A DNA stretch of 64,000 nucleotides from Siphonodentalium dalli (taxonomy: Eukaryota; Mollusca; Scaphopoda; Gadilida; Siphonodentaliidae): assembly GCA_032622095.1 (NCBI GenBank), contig CP136063.1, positions 204,897,934 to 204,961,933 on the forward strand, written 5' to 3'. The notes beneath the pieces were generated by a model, which searched no databases, was not told the DNA's origin, and worked only from the letters and a program-made list of their open reading frames with translations. Below, piece by piece: positions 1-11,620 of the stretch; the stretch's first letter is position 1, and every line of letters begins with the position of its first letter. The position numbers and the translations under genes were made by a program.

Positions 1-408
1 ATTCAAATTTCCATGTTAAATTTTATCATTGAAAAAAATTTATTTCTTCCATCTAAAACATAATTGCGTGCTGTACTCTGTCATTTTACGAATATGTAGC
101 TATCCCACCAACACACTCCAAGTCTCAACTTAAAATTTTTAAAAATGACAGTTTTATCGACATAAATCAATTTTAATGCCAATAATGGCAAATGGAGTGT
201 TAAATAAATTTTAGGCCAATTAGGGCCCTGCGAATGTTTTCTGACCTGTTCTATATTGGTCACTAGAGTTCATATTTGACCGGTTACACCTGATAATTAT
301 GCGACAGTATAGTCGCGTTACTTTATAGGTCAACATTGGTCATTATCACCTGACAAATTTATTTTGGTCTATCGTATCAACCCCTATTTTCTCCCGCGCG
401 TAGCCTGA
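1..408. other. No gene seen; AT-rich sequence
   Basis: No coding signal. GGTCATTATCACCTG-type words recur (275, 340) and again at 760 and 1275, suggesting an old dispersed repeat into which the 409-747 element inserted. Confidence 0.6.
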
Positions 409-747
409 CTACCGCTATTCTCAAAGTAATTGACCAGAAAAACGGGGTGATACCCCGGTCATGACCACGGTGATACCGGTAATAAACGGTAGCTGTATCG
501 AGGCGGCCATGGCAGTGGAATTACGGTATTGGGCGATGATACCGCGGTCTTTTAGCGGGCACCGCATTAATTTTTTTGAATACCGCAGTGATTTTCATGG
601 AACACTTTGAGGGGAGGTATTTACTCCCACATACGTTAACAAGCGGTATCAGTACCGCGGTATTGGAGGATACCGCGGTATAGTACCGCAGTATTAACGG
701 GGTGACACCACGTTGCTGGTGGTCAATTACTTTAAGTATAGCGGTAA
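409..747. mobile_element. Terminal-inverted-repeat element, about 340 bp
   Basis: Left end TACCGCTATTCTCAAAGTAA with TTGACCAG is mirrored at the right by CTGGTGGTCAATTACTTTAA and GTATAGCGGTA. Inner arms GGGGTGATACCCCGG and TTAACGGGGTGACACC are also related. The middle is rich in TACCGCGGTA-like palindromes. The AAAGTAATTGACCA segment resembles the arm of the CAGTAATG family. No coding sequence. Confidence 0.6.
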
Positions 748-1590
748 GTGTCAACATTGGTCATTATCGCTCCACTAATTTGTATCGTTTCATCGGTATG
801 AATTCCATATCCAATTATCCACATATAACCAACCCAACCTCTAATCCCGGTCCAATTTATTTATTTCTTTCATCGGTATATTCACGTAACGTAATATTTT
901 ATCACGTGATATTTGTACTTATATGTCTATGGTATTACTATAGTATACTGTATACGTATATCAATTGCTATTCCTATCTATATAATCCTGGTGCCATCTA
1001 TAGAGATAGATAATTTCAGACTCCCCCCCCCCCCCCCCCCCCCCCCTCCCCATTTTACATCATTGCTGCTTTAGTACAGTCGCGATGCAACATCGCTCCA
1101 CTAATTTATGTCAGTTCATCGGTACAAACCACTTTTTCTCCGAGTCCATATAACCAACCCAACATCTTATAGATGACTATTCTGGCACTATATAGAGATG
1201 ACTAAGATTCTGACACCCCCCTATTTTATAGCCATGTTGCAACAGTAGAGTTCAGATGCATATTATGTCAACATCGGTCGTTATCGCTCTACAAATTTAT
1301 ATCGGTTCAACCCTTAGTTCCCTGTATCGCCCACCCCTCCCTCAGTTTATTTTTTCAGTTGTATTGTAGTCTCATTACGTACACATTTTATCTTTTCTAA
1401 CTTTTGCTTCAACGCGTTGAGTTCCGCTGCAGACAATATAAAACTGACAACATTTTGAAATGTAAGCAGGCTTCAAACTCATCTTATCCAAGAAAAACTC
1501 TGGTTACATAAGAAATTTGTGTATAAGGTGTACGCGCATTTGTCGCGTTAAAAACAAAAGGTCCCAAGTCAAGGTCCAAATCCCCAACAC
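748..1590. repeat. Diverged repeat with ATCGCTCCACTAATTT motif
   Basis: Blocks at 748-860, 1085-1160 and 1265-1320 share TCAACATTGGTCATTATCGC, CCACTAATTT, TTCATCGGTA and CATATAACCAACCCAAC. A poly-C run lies at 1023-1046. No coding signal. Confidence 0.55.
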
Positions 1591-1620
1591 ACTGATGTGA
1601 GGTTTAACTCCATCTACATA

Positions 1621-1737
1621 CAGTAATTGATCACTTAACCACAGCAAAATAATGGGTATTTTTTCATGATTTTAAATCCTGAAAAATTACCCATAATTCT
1701 GCTGTGGTTAAGTGGTCAATTACTTTGGGCATTACTG
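1621..1737. mobile_element. CAGTAATG palindromic MITE, copy 1
   Basis: Inverted repeats of about 50 bp: CAGTAATTGATCACTTAACC at the left and its near complement ending GGGCATTACTG at the right, flanked by TA. The loop reads around ATGATTTTAAATCCTGA. First of three tandemly arranged copies separated by about 46-bp spacers. Confidence 0.85.
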
Positions 1738-1783
1738 TAACCAATATAAGGATTTGAGGTGTAATAATAACTCAATCCTCATA

Positions 1784-1912
1784 CAGTAATGTCCAAAGTA
1801 ATCGACCACTTAACCACAGCATAATTATTGGTAATTTGTCAGGATTTTAAATGCTGAAAAAATACCCATAATTCTGCTGTGGTTAAGTGGTCAATTACTT
1901 TGGGCATTACTG
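1784..1912. mobile_element. CAGTAATG palindromic MITE, copy 2
   Basis: Same arms as copy 1, with CCAAAGTAATCGACC in the left arm retained. It is followed by the spacer TAACCAATATAAGGATTTGA that also follows copies 1 and 3. Confidence 0.85.
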
Positions 1913-1958
1913 TAACCAATATAAGGATTTGAGGTGTAATGATAACTCAATCCTCATA

Positions 1959-2079
1959 CAGTAATGTACAAAGTAATTGACCACAGCTGAATAATGGGTA
2001 ATTTGTCAGGATTTTAAATGCTGAAAAATTACCAATAATTCTGATGTGGTTAAGTGGTCAATTACTTTGGGCATTACTG
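1959..2079. mobile_element. CAGTAATG palindromic MITE, copy 3
   Basis: Same element with a small deletion of CACTTAAC in the left arm. The identical flanking spacers show that copies 1-3 arose by tandem duplication of MITE plus flank rather than by three insertions. Confidence 0.85.
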
Positions 2080-2129
2080 TAACCAATATAAGGATGTGAG
2101 GTTTAATGAGAACTCCATCCACATAACTA

Positions 2130-3090
2130 ATAAATATGTGTGAAAATTAAACCAAAAAAAAAAAATTCCATGATGGCGTCCAATATGGACTGCCTAATTC
2201 TGCTCCAAAACATGTATATTGAATATATGGTTGTTTATTGGGGGAAACTGATTATTTCAATGATATTTTCATTAACTGCATGGGATCCAAAACCCGACTT
2301 ATGGGAGCTCGCTTCGTGCACGACTGTATCTTAAGCATATGTGCATATTTAATGAGCCAACAATTGGAATCCAAATAGAGAAGATTGGCACGTCGACCCT
2401 GCGCATAGACATCATTGATGATCTCTATGGGAATCAAAATTGACATTTAATAGACAATTTCGATTAACCGCAATAACTTAAGGAATCTCTAATTATGATT
2501 AAGCCCAATGAGAATGCAATAAGACATTTCTTATTACCCTTAACCGCAATTACTTCCCATTGCACTTTAACACAATTAATATCTCTCCCCCCCCCCCCCC
2601 AACAGCTTATCAATACCACTCAGGACAGTGGGTGTTTTTCCTCAATTAATTGAATTTCTTGTTAGTGACCATAAATCTATACCTTCGGTTTTGCCGAATA
2701 ACCGAACAAATGTTGTCAACTGTTTCCACGTTTATTCTCACTTATACCGTGTTTATATCCGTTTTATCCTTTTTGTTGTTGTGTATTGCATTACTTTGAT
2801 AAAGTCTGCGCTTGTGTTATTCTCACAAAAGGTAATGCGTGTTTACATTTCACAATTCCGCCTTACAGTCTGCGAGTGCGACGGAAAAAATTTCCACATG
2901 TCCGAGCGCCATTGGCATTGATTCCTTAAATACGAGACTATTTAATCGAATGAGGTCAAATATTCGCATATAACTTGACTCATATGTTATTCTGCACAAT
3001 TCTGGCCAGTGCCGACTTTCATTTCGCATTACTTTCGTTTTTATCGAAATATAACCGTTTTCTATGGAGATTCCCATGTAAATTTGTTCA
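2130..3090. other. No gene seen
   Basis: Unique-looking AT-rich sequence with a poly-C run at 2587-2600. Short open frames have no recognisable motif. Confidence 0.6.
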
Positions 3091-3092
3091 AC

Positions 3093-4032
3093 CAAAAAAA
3101 TCATAGTTTTGCCAATTTCAAGCTAGTTTAATACTTTATAGCATGGTCAGGGCATAATCTGGCCTATCGAGTGATGGTAGACGTTCCTTCAGTGTGCACA
3201 ACAAATATTTGGTCCCAACGAAGCAGGCTAAAATCCTGAAATTTGTCAATTGACTTTGAGTGTGAAGAAAATATTCATTTAAACTTCCAAAATTGGTTGA
3301 AATATGCTCAACAACATTCAGTTGAATGGTGACATTATTTATAGTCACCGACTAACTTCCACGATGAATAAAATTTGTTTTTATTGATGACAATTATGTC
3401 GCGAGTCATAAAAATGTTAATTTTCTGAAGAAAAAAAATTCATTGTTTCGCCAATTTCAAGCTAGTATTGAGCATGGTCAGGGCATTACATATAATGATT
3501 AAGATTGCTAAAGAACTGAAATAATGAAATGGGAAACTTTTACTGACATCTGGTAAGGATTGAGGAGCAGATGCTAGAGGCCCCCACCCCCACCCCCCAT
3601 GGAAGACGGAATACCACTTAACACAGAAGTTGGAATACGGAATACCATATGGAATACATAAAAATATATGAAAACTTCATTTTTTGGAAGGTCGGCGTAC
3701 GTATACCGGTATTTTTGGAATACCGAATACCTCCTAACAGAGGGGCCGGAAATACGGCGTACCTCATAACAGGGCATGGAATACGGCATACGAAAAAGGG
3801 GGGTGGGTGCCTCATGCTATGGAGCCTCCGAGCCTCCCAATATATTGTCTGCTCCACATCTCAATAGAATTCAACAACATTCAGTTGAATGGTGACATTA
3901 TTTATAGTCACCGACTAACTTCCACGATGAATCAAATTTGTTTTTATTGGTGACAATTTATGTCGCGAATCATAAAAATGTAAATTTTCTGAAGAAAAAA
4001 AATTCATTGGTTTGCGAATTTCAAGCTAGTTT
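3093..4032 (+). repeat. Diverged direct duplications separated by a GGAATACGG-rich block
   Basis: About 165 bp at 3300-3465 is repeated at 3866-4032 (CAACATTCAGTTGAATGGTG, then CACCGACTAACTTCCACGAT). A shorter part (GCCAATTTCAAGCTAGT, AGCATGGTCAGGGCAT) also occurs at 3111-3155. Between the two long copies, 3595-3800 is a simple-sequence block of GGAATAC and GGAATACGG motifs. No coding sequence. Confidence 0.75.
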
Positions 4033-4753
4033 ATAGCGAACATGGGAACCAAGGTACAATTTATGCCATTTAGGCACACTTCAGAGTGAAATCTGGGCTT
4101 ATATTTCGGCGAGAATCCAAATCTAGATTCTCGCAAATTACCCTGGATTCTCATGAAAAAGTATATATGGATTCTCGCAAAATCAGATGAAATATATGCC
4201 CTAGTGGAAATATAGCAAATCGTTTAATGCTTTAGAATTTTTTTTTCTCGGAGATTTATATATATGTTTAAAGACATATTATGGAATTTTTCGGGAGCGA
4301 GAAATTGATAAGTTAGTGCTCAGGCACTTTTCCAACGTGGGGAATGTTATCATTCTACTAACATCACTGAAAATTTCCAAAAAGATCTACCACACCACTT
4401 CATATAGAACATCGTCTGAACTACTCCAAATTGTAAATATTTACATCTCGATTTGGGGCGCAACTATCGGCTGTAATTAAACAAAAATCATTTTGCCATC
4501 GAGAGTCATTGCATTTAACTAATATATAAGAATGACGTTGTGTAACATCCAGTTGGATTAATATTCGTAACAAATAACTACTTTGAGAAAGATTATTCTT
4601 AATTTCTATTTATTTGATCACTCTGCCCGGTGTCTGCCGGAGTGTTTCACATCACTTTAATCAAGGAAGACTGTTAAGAAAAACTGCATTTCAAGACCAC
4701 CAAACAACTTTCCTTTTTAGGGCCACCACATCTTCCAAATATGTACTTCTTCC

Positions 4754-5275
4754 ATTTTGCTATCAAAGACCGAAAAATGTCGTTAAACTAGAGATCCAAA
4801 TACCCCATAAGGGCCCCTCTATCTTGAGATATTAAAGACCGAAAAATGTCGTTAAACTATAAAGACCGAAAAATGTCGTTAAACTAGAGATCCAAATACC
4901 CCCTATATCTTGAGATATTATAAAGACCGAAAAATGTCATTAAACTATTAATTGTTGTTGCTGTTGTTTATTAGGGTTTATCGTCATTCTAGCCGCTGGG
5001 CCACACACGACGTTGTCAATTTTACGGGTGGAGGAAAGACCACGCAGAGGCTCAATTTCACCGGGAAGTTGTTCCACTGCGTGTAGAAACCACCGACCCC
5101 CGGAAAGCAATTGACAAACTTGCCCAGATACACGATTCCGGTCACCCTCCCTATGGTGGGGTTAGAACCAGCTTCGTCAGCGCTGGACGGCCTGGGACGA
5201 CGTAATCCACCTGGCACTCTACCGACTGGACCACCGGGGGCCCCTATTAAACTGTTAAAGACCGAAAATGTCGTT
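4754..5275 (+). repeat. AAAGACCGAAAAATGTCGTT tandem repeat, split by a SINE
   Basis: The string AAAGACCGAAAAATGTCGTT followed by AAACTA recurs at 4767, 4833, 4861, 4922 and, after the SINE, at 5260; a diverged copy (AAAGAACGAAATATGTCGTT) is at 6548. Two units also share GAGATCCAAATACCCC and ATCTTGAGATATTA. Confidence 0.8.
4952..5245 (-). mobile_element. tRNA-derived SINE with 13-bp target duplication
   Basis: On the - strand the head reads GGTGGTCCAGTCGGTAGAGT (box A) and GGTTCTAACCCC (box B), followed by a body of about 180 bp and an AATAAACAACAGCAACAACAA tail. Flanks are ATTAAACTATTAA (4939-4951) and ATTAAACTGTTAA (5246-5258), a 13-bp duplication with one mismatch. It inserted into an array of AAAGACCGAAAAATGTCGTT repeats. 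Pol III transcription and LINE-mediated retroposition are known for such elements. Confidence 0.9.
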
Positions 5276-5288
5276 AAATTGTAAAGTT

Positions 5289-6538
5289 TGAGCTATTGCC
5301 ATGGCTTTGTCGTCCGTGTGTATGTGTGTACGTAAGGCGTCAACAATGCAGGCTACAGGTCGTACCTTTGGTCGGATCATTATGAAATTTGTCATAGCTG
5401 TTGACATCAACATTTAGACCAGATTATTAATTTTGGGATCATTCGGAAAAAAAACATGGCCGCCAGTGGCCATCTTGGATTTCAAAATTCAATCCATTAG
5501 CACGGGCTACAGTTCGTAATGTTTGTCTGATCATCATGAAATTTGTCAAGAATGTTAATAATGACATGTAGATGGGAACGAGTCCTTTTGGGGTCATTCG
5601 GCCAAAAAACATGGCCGCAGCAGCCATTTTGGATTTTAGTCTTTATATGACTAAATCTTAACACGGGCTACAGGTCTTAACTTTAGTCTGATCATCATAA
5701 AATTTGTCATGGCTGTTGAAATTGGAATGTAGATGGGAACGAGTCATTTTGGGGTCATTCGGACAAAAAAAATGGCCGCCAGTGGCCATCTTGGATTTCA
5801 AAATTTAATCCATTAGCACGGGCCACAGGTCGTACTGTTTGTCTGATCATCATGAAATTTGTCATGGATGATAATATTGACATGTAGATGGGAACGAGTA
5901 ATTTTGGGGTTATTCGGCCAAAAAACATGGCCGCCAGCAGCCATCTTGGATTTTACTCTTTGTATGACTAAATTCTTTAGCACGGGCTACAGGTCGTACT
6001 TTCAGTCTGATCATCATAAAATTTGTCAAGAATGTTAATAATGACATGTAGATGGGAACGAGTCATTTTGGGATAATTTGACCCAAAAACATGGCCGCCA
6101 GCAGCCATCTTGGATTTTACTCTTTGTATGACTAAATTCTTTAGCACGGGCTACAGGTCGTACTTTCAGTCAGATCATCATAAAATTTGTCAAGAATGTT
6201 AATAATGACATGTAGATGGGAACGAGTCATTTTGGGATCATTTGACCCAAAAACATGGCTGCCAGCAGCCATCTTGGATTTTACTCTTTGTATGACTAAA
6301 TCCTTTAGCACGGGCTACAGGTCGTACCTTTAGTCTGATCATCATGAAATTTTTCATGGCTGTTGAAATTGGAATGTAGATGAGAATGAGTCATTTTGGG
6401 GACATTCCGACAAAAAATCATGGCTGCCAGTGGCCATCTTGGATTTCCAAATTCAATTCTAAATCTTTCCATTCATTGCTCATCACACAAATTTAACTTC
6501 TTCTCAAAGTTGAGCTACAGTGTCATTGACACTTTCAT
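5289..6538 (+). mobile_element. GAGCTA element, copy 1, built of about 165-bp tandem repeats
   Basis: The left end TGAGCTATTGCCATGGC and right end GAGCTACAGTGTCATTGACA bracket about seven tandem units. Each unit contains ACATGGCCGCCAGCAGCCAT, then CTTGGATTT, GCACGGGCTACAGGTCGTA, GATCATCATGAAATTTGTC and GATGGGAACGAGTCATTTTG. The same ends and unit type recur at 29243-30587. No coding sequence. Confidence 0.8.
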
Positions 6539-7202
6539 TTGAGACATTAAAGAACGAAATATGTCGTTACACCATTAATGATCATTAATACATAATTTGT
6601 GTTTATGAAAGTCTGGTACAGACAGTTTGTTTCCAGTACATATTCATTCGAACGTAAACAATTATTCTCTGACAAATCATGTTAATATTGCCTTTCGTTA
6701 CTGGTTTCCTTGACTCACATATCTCTCACTTCTTAATACTTATAATTAAAACAAATGTTCTGTGTTTTGTGTCACTTCTTAATAGCATTCTGTATTCTGC
6801 TATTGAAAAGAAAAACAGTTGTAGTATACCTTAAAGGTATGAAGGCCTTGGTGGGTATCATGTGAACATATTTCCACCGCTACAAACGAAATAATATTCA
6901 AATATAGACAGACTTTGTTAATATACAAATGAGAAATATCTCATAAACATTATGTTATAGTCGTAAATTTGCCGACTGTTGTGTAAACAAAGCATAAAAA
7001 GTTACTTTCCTGGTGTTTCTTTATATTATGATGGTAAACATAAAGAGCGTTCTTTGTTGCTCAATTCCTTATTTGGAAATAATAAAGAGCGTTTATACCA
7101 TTTGTGTGTGATTAGCCAGTAGCATTATGCTGCCTTCTATAACACAATCAGACTCTTGTTTAGGTAAAATTTAGTAGGTCTTTATGTAAGCATGATGTTT
7201 AA

Positions 7203-9383
7203 GGGATTACAGTGCTCATGAAACAACAAAACTCTATCGGAAAGCCACCCCTATTGTGATCACAATAATCCAAGTCACATAAAAATCGCGTAATAATTAA
7301 GCCGAGAAATAAATAAATAATACCGCCACCGGTTGTCGGCTATCTCCGTCGCAAAAACCTCGCATGACGTCAAGCGAGGTAAACTAATTAAAAACACGGA
7401 ATCGGAGTTATTTGTGTCTACCTATATGACGATGGAAAATCCGGAATAGACATCAGCTCGTGAGCGTGATGGAATTACTGTGGGGCATATCAATAGCATT
7501 GTGTACACATGGTTAATTGTCATCGCGCGGTGAGTTATATTCACTTGTGATTTGTCTTAAGCGCTGTTTGGAAAGTTATTGTTTTGACAAAAAAACTATA
7601 GAAGGCCGATTGAGCGGGGTAGGTAACACTTTCGTGTCAAAAATAAAGCTTATAAAAACATGAGCTGGCATGTGAACTCTATTCGGGCGCGTGTTCACGA
7701 TGTTGTTTTAATTTTCCGTATATATGCCCCGAGTGTCCCGTATTTACAATCATTCATTCGTAACATTGCCATATAAATGCAGTGTTTTCGGCTGTGGCCG
7801 GTCTAGTGACTCTCTCAGTTAGGTATAATGCTGTATTCATTTCCAAACGATGTTCGTTTACGTGCCATTTGGCGGGATTTCTGTGGGAAACCCGTTGCGC
7901 AATCATCAGAAACCGATTACATATACCAAATAAAGAGCGTTTAATTTGACAAGTCAGTCATGGTTACGAATACATACAATTGCAGTTAAAGTGGAGAGTA
8001 TGTTGAATAAATCACGATAACAACTATTCTTAGTCGATTCCCCATTTCCTTCACCATGGCTCCATAAAGAGCGTTCCATGTTAAGAGTTTTCCTAATATG
8101 GTACGAATAAAAAGAGTTTAATAAAGCGGAAATTGCTATGACTTGGAAGGATATATAAAGCATTCATATCGGAAGTTCGTGTACATGTATTGACCTGTAT
8201 TGGTGTAATCAGTAAAAAAAATCACGATGACAACTGTTCTAAGTCGAGTCCCTTTACCTTGACGCAATAAAGAGCGTTCACTGTTACGATATATTGCGAA
8301 TAAAGAGCACTTGAATATGTGATTCCATATTAAACCGGATTATTATCCCTCCTTCAAAAAGTGTTATATATGATTGGATGTTTATAACCCTATTGTTATG
8401 CGTAATTGCCACATAGAGGTCGATTTATGACCTGGATATTCAATAGACCGCATCGCTAGAGTGCTAATTTAATAGGTCAATAACGATGCATAGATGTAGT
8501 GAATTTCCATCAGTGACAGTCGGCTAGATTGTTTTGGGGTGGGGGAAGCAATATTCCGAAATATATATAAACACCATATTGCCCAAATAATTACATGATT
8601 CATAACCAAGGAAAAATGAACATATCATATTGGTAATGAATGACTTGATTATAATTGATTAAATCCGACAGCAATAAACCAATTGTGTGTTGTTTTACCG
8701 CGTTACGATAATTAAAACGAAACGCTCTTTATTGACACACGACTAATGGCATCTGGAAATTGGAATGTTTACGAGATGATAATTGCCTAATAACTGTGCA
8801 AGTCTTCGCGTATATATGCAATCTTGATATGCATATATAATATGACTTGGACTATTCCGGTAACGAAAAAATATATATAAACACGAGCACGCGTTTATAT
8901 AGATAAATGCGCGCAAAACTGAATAATATACGGGCATGGCTTTATAGTAACAACACATCGCGATACATATAATAATAGTAATAATAACACGATAAAGATC
9001 GACATTTAATTACGAGAAAGGCGATGTTTCGGCGAAGTTTTGCATTCGCAGTGTGATAACGCGACAATCGTCAAAGGCCGCGATCGACTACATGCAAACT
9101 TAAAATACCGCCGTCGCGTATCTATGCGTTGTCAATGAGTTACCACGTGATCGATCACGTGCTATGCTTCTGTTTACATGTGACAATCACGTGATCGGGC
9201 TGATGATCACGTGACTTCGTCTACAACAAAATCTTCGGCTAACTTCGGAATTTTTTTGAATCGTTATAAAAATAACGATTGGCGGCCGAATATTAGATTA
9301 TATGCGCCCAATGGACATTTTATATATATATTATCGGTATATTGAAAGAAAATAATATTGTTTTTTTTCAGGACCGTATTCCT
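7203..9383. mobile_element. Putative nested TTAA-flanked insertion inside family 1
   Basis: This block interrupts the family 1 copy exactly at TTAA (7199-7202 and 9384-9387). Its ends GGGATTACAGTGC and AGGAATACGGTCC (reverse complement) agree at 9 of 13 positions. It contains a 210-bp tandem duplication (8010-8075 versus 8220-8285), several TAAAGAGCGTT motifs and the CACGTG palindrome cluster near 9144. There is no long reading frame, so it is either non-autonomous or so old that coding sequence has been lost. Confidence 0.5.
9144..9213. promoter_or_regulatory. Clustered CACGTG palindromes
   Basis: An 18-bp perfect palindrome CACGTGATCGATCACGTG (9144-9161) is followed by ATCACGTGATCGGGC and GATGATCACGTGAC. 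CACGTG is the E-box core bound by bHLH factors such as Myc/Max or USF in animals. There is no visible promoter or gene start here, so function is only a possibility. Confidence 0.35.
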
Positions 9384-10376
9384 TTAAGGGATAGTGATCG
9401 TATATTTGAACCAAAATGTATGCGTTTTAATATTGATCTGTTTACGGTGTTTGGAACAAATATTTTCGACAACTAAACCCTCTCGTCCCTTTAATATAAT
9501 TAATATAACATCCCTCATCCAATAATCTCCAAATTGCATATCTAATTTAAATCCTAGTTACACATCACACCGCCCCTCATCATTTGCCAATTGTACACCC
9601 TTTTTTGCTGCTTCTGTTGCAACTGCTCAATTTCTTTAAAAATTATTGAAAAAATGGTCCTCCGGCCTGCGACATTTACCTCCGATTTAGTTTTTTCGAT
9701 CATCGGTCCACACCAAAATTGAGCACACGTCCCTATATAATATACCTATTTAAACCAAGTATACACGGTGGTGTAATAGAAGAACCATTAATTTAACCGT
9801 AACCGTAGCATATTTCCACGTATACGTGTACGTTTTCACGACAAATCCCCGCTGATCTGTTATTAATGAACCAAACAATTAACATGTCAACACACTCTGG
9901 CCCGCCAATGCTACAGTGTATAAACGTAACGGGGCAAATATGCATATTATATTGACAGCTAACGAGAACATTCATCACCAATAATCTGCTCACCCCTTTC
10001 AGTCTATACGATAGAAACTAAACGATTTGTTACTTCTAATTACCCGTACTTAATTACACTACTTGCGTGTTAATAAAGTACGACACCCCCCCCCCCCAAT
10101 CACAACTAAAGGTGAAACATGGGATTTAGAACATTAATATTCACTCTTACACAGTTCCACATTCAAGGTGTGTCTTGTGTAATCGTATGTCAGTTGTAAC
10201 GTTGTGAAACCGCAACCGAACTGAATTATTCTATTGCTAAATAGTTCATGGGTGACCTGATGCATGCATCTTAGTTTTCTTGGTGTATTATAACAGTGTT
10301 TGTAAACAGGCGAAAATTTCTCACCAATGCGACACTGCCTTTTAAGGACATAGCGGCGCCCGCCCGCGGCAGGTTT

Positions 10377-10748
10377 AAAAGTGCGGATGGCCTTCGCGGT
10401 TGTTATTCTGTTAAAATAGTCACACCAGATAAAACTACCATAAACAGAAAGAATATTAAAATATAGACATATTTTGTTCTTATACAAACCATAGATATCG
10501 CTTAACAGTATGTTAATGTCAAGTTCATACGCTTTGTTATGTAAGCAAAAGCCAGGTTCTGTAATGTTTTTGGCATTTGTTTACAAAGCATCCCAACGTG
10601 ACAATAGCATACCATATGCGCGATATTTATGATTAGTATAAGAACAAAATATGTCTATATTTTAATTTTTATTCTTTCTGTTTATGGCAGTTTTTAACGG
10701 ATGTAACTATTTTAACAGCAATACCCACCGCGAAGGCCATCCTTGCAT
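10377..10748. mobile_element. MITE family 1, palindromic copy
   Basis: The ends GCGGATGGCCTTCGCGG and CCGCGAAGGCCATCC are inverted. Both arms carry AGAAAGAATATTAAAATATA-type sequence (10458 region and its complement near 10665), and the centre repeats TTTGTTTAC and GTAAGCAAAAGCC as an inverted pair. Flanking TTAA is degraded (TTTAAAA and TTTGAA). No coding potential; the open frame across it is an artefact of low stop density. Confidence 0.7.
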
Positions 10749-10769
10749 TTGAAACGACATTACTCACTA

Positions 10770-11620
10770 AGAAATTTAATAAAATGAATAGAGATACTTG
10801 AAGTAACCCGGTATACAATGATAGCCATGCCGTCTAATATGTTGGGATCACTTGGATGCGCCTGTTACATTATCATACATACATATTGTATAATCCCAGT
10901 ACGGTGCCCCTTGTCGAAATTTGTGATACATGTAAGCTTTCATTTAATGGAAACTAAATAGAAGGCAGATAGTATTTATACATATGAATACAGATCACAT
11001 TTCAATGTTGAATTACTCACTAAGGCTAAGCTAAATAAATACTAGCTGACGAGTGGTTGCTTGATTTACCCCGATGGGTAGTTACTTGATTACAGGGATT
11101 CAATTGTCTGCCTGGATGTTTATATGGCGGGTACGGCATGACATGTTATATACATTATCCAATAAACATTCATTCATTCATATAGGCGGCAGAACGCGTG
11201 AATCCATAGCATTTCTTTGATAAAGGAACGTTCATTGAAGAGTAGTTACTTGATTCACAGTAATTTATTTAGCGTGGAAACTATAACCGGTAATATCGTT
11301 ATAGATGACAGCGTGGGTACGTTTATGTTTAATTGTGTACACTCTGATGAGTAGTTGCTGTATTTACCCTGACGAACAGTTCCTTGATTTCAGGGATTCA
11401 CTTGTCGGAAGGTCTGTGGCGGGTCCGGCAGGTTATGTCGGACCAGTTATGATAGCGGCTATACGCGTGAAGCCATAGCATTTAATAAAATGATAGAGAG
11501 ACCAGGAGAGACATGAAGTAACCTGGGATACAAGGTTCGCCGCGCGGTCAAATACTTTGGGATTATTCGGCTGTGCACACTTATTGTATTTTGTTTGTTT
11601 ACACCAATTATGTAAATGCA
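10770..11620 (+). repeat. Old, diverged duplication
   Basis: Shared blocks include AATTTAATAAAATGAATAGA / CATTTAATAAAATGATAGAG, TGAAGTAACC(C/T)GG, GAGTAGTTRCT, GATT(A/T)CAGGGATTCA and GGCGGGT(A/C)CGGCA. The copies are rearranged relative to each other. No coding potential seen. Confidence 0.5.

Larger units (their letters stand above)
6835..9490 (+). mobile_element. TTAA-flanked MITE family 1, long copy interrupted by another element
   Basis: The left end AGGTATGAAGGCC follows TTAA at 6831-6834 and the right end is followed by TTAA at 9491-9494. The left 365 bp and right 105 bp align with the compact copy at 32454-32946; the 2.18 kb between them (7203-9383) is absent there. No transposase-like reading frame was seen. 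Confidence 0.7.

Noticed and set aside
702-1013. 103-codon open frame
   Set aside because: Composition is that of AT-rich repeat DNA, with no family motif and overlap with a TIR element end.
10134-10487. 117-codon open frame on the - strand
   Set aside because: It covers the arm of a family 1 MITE, and the same sequence in the other copies is not open.
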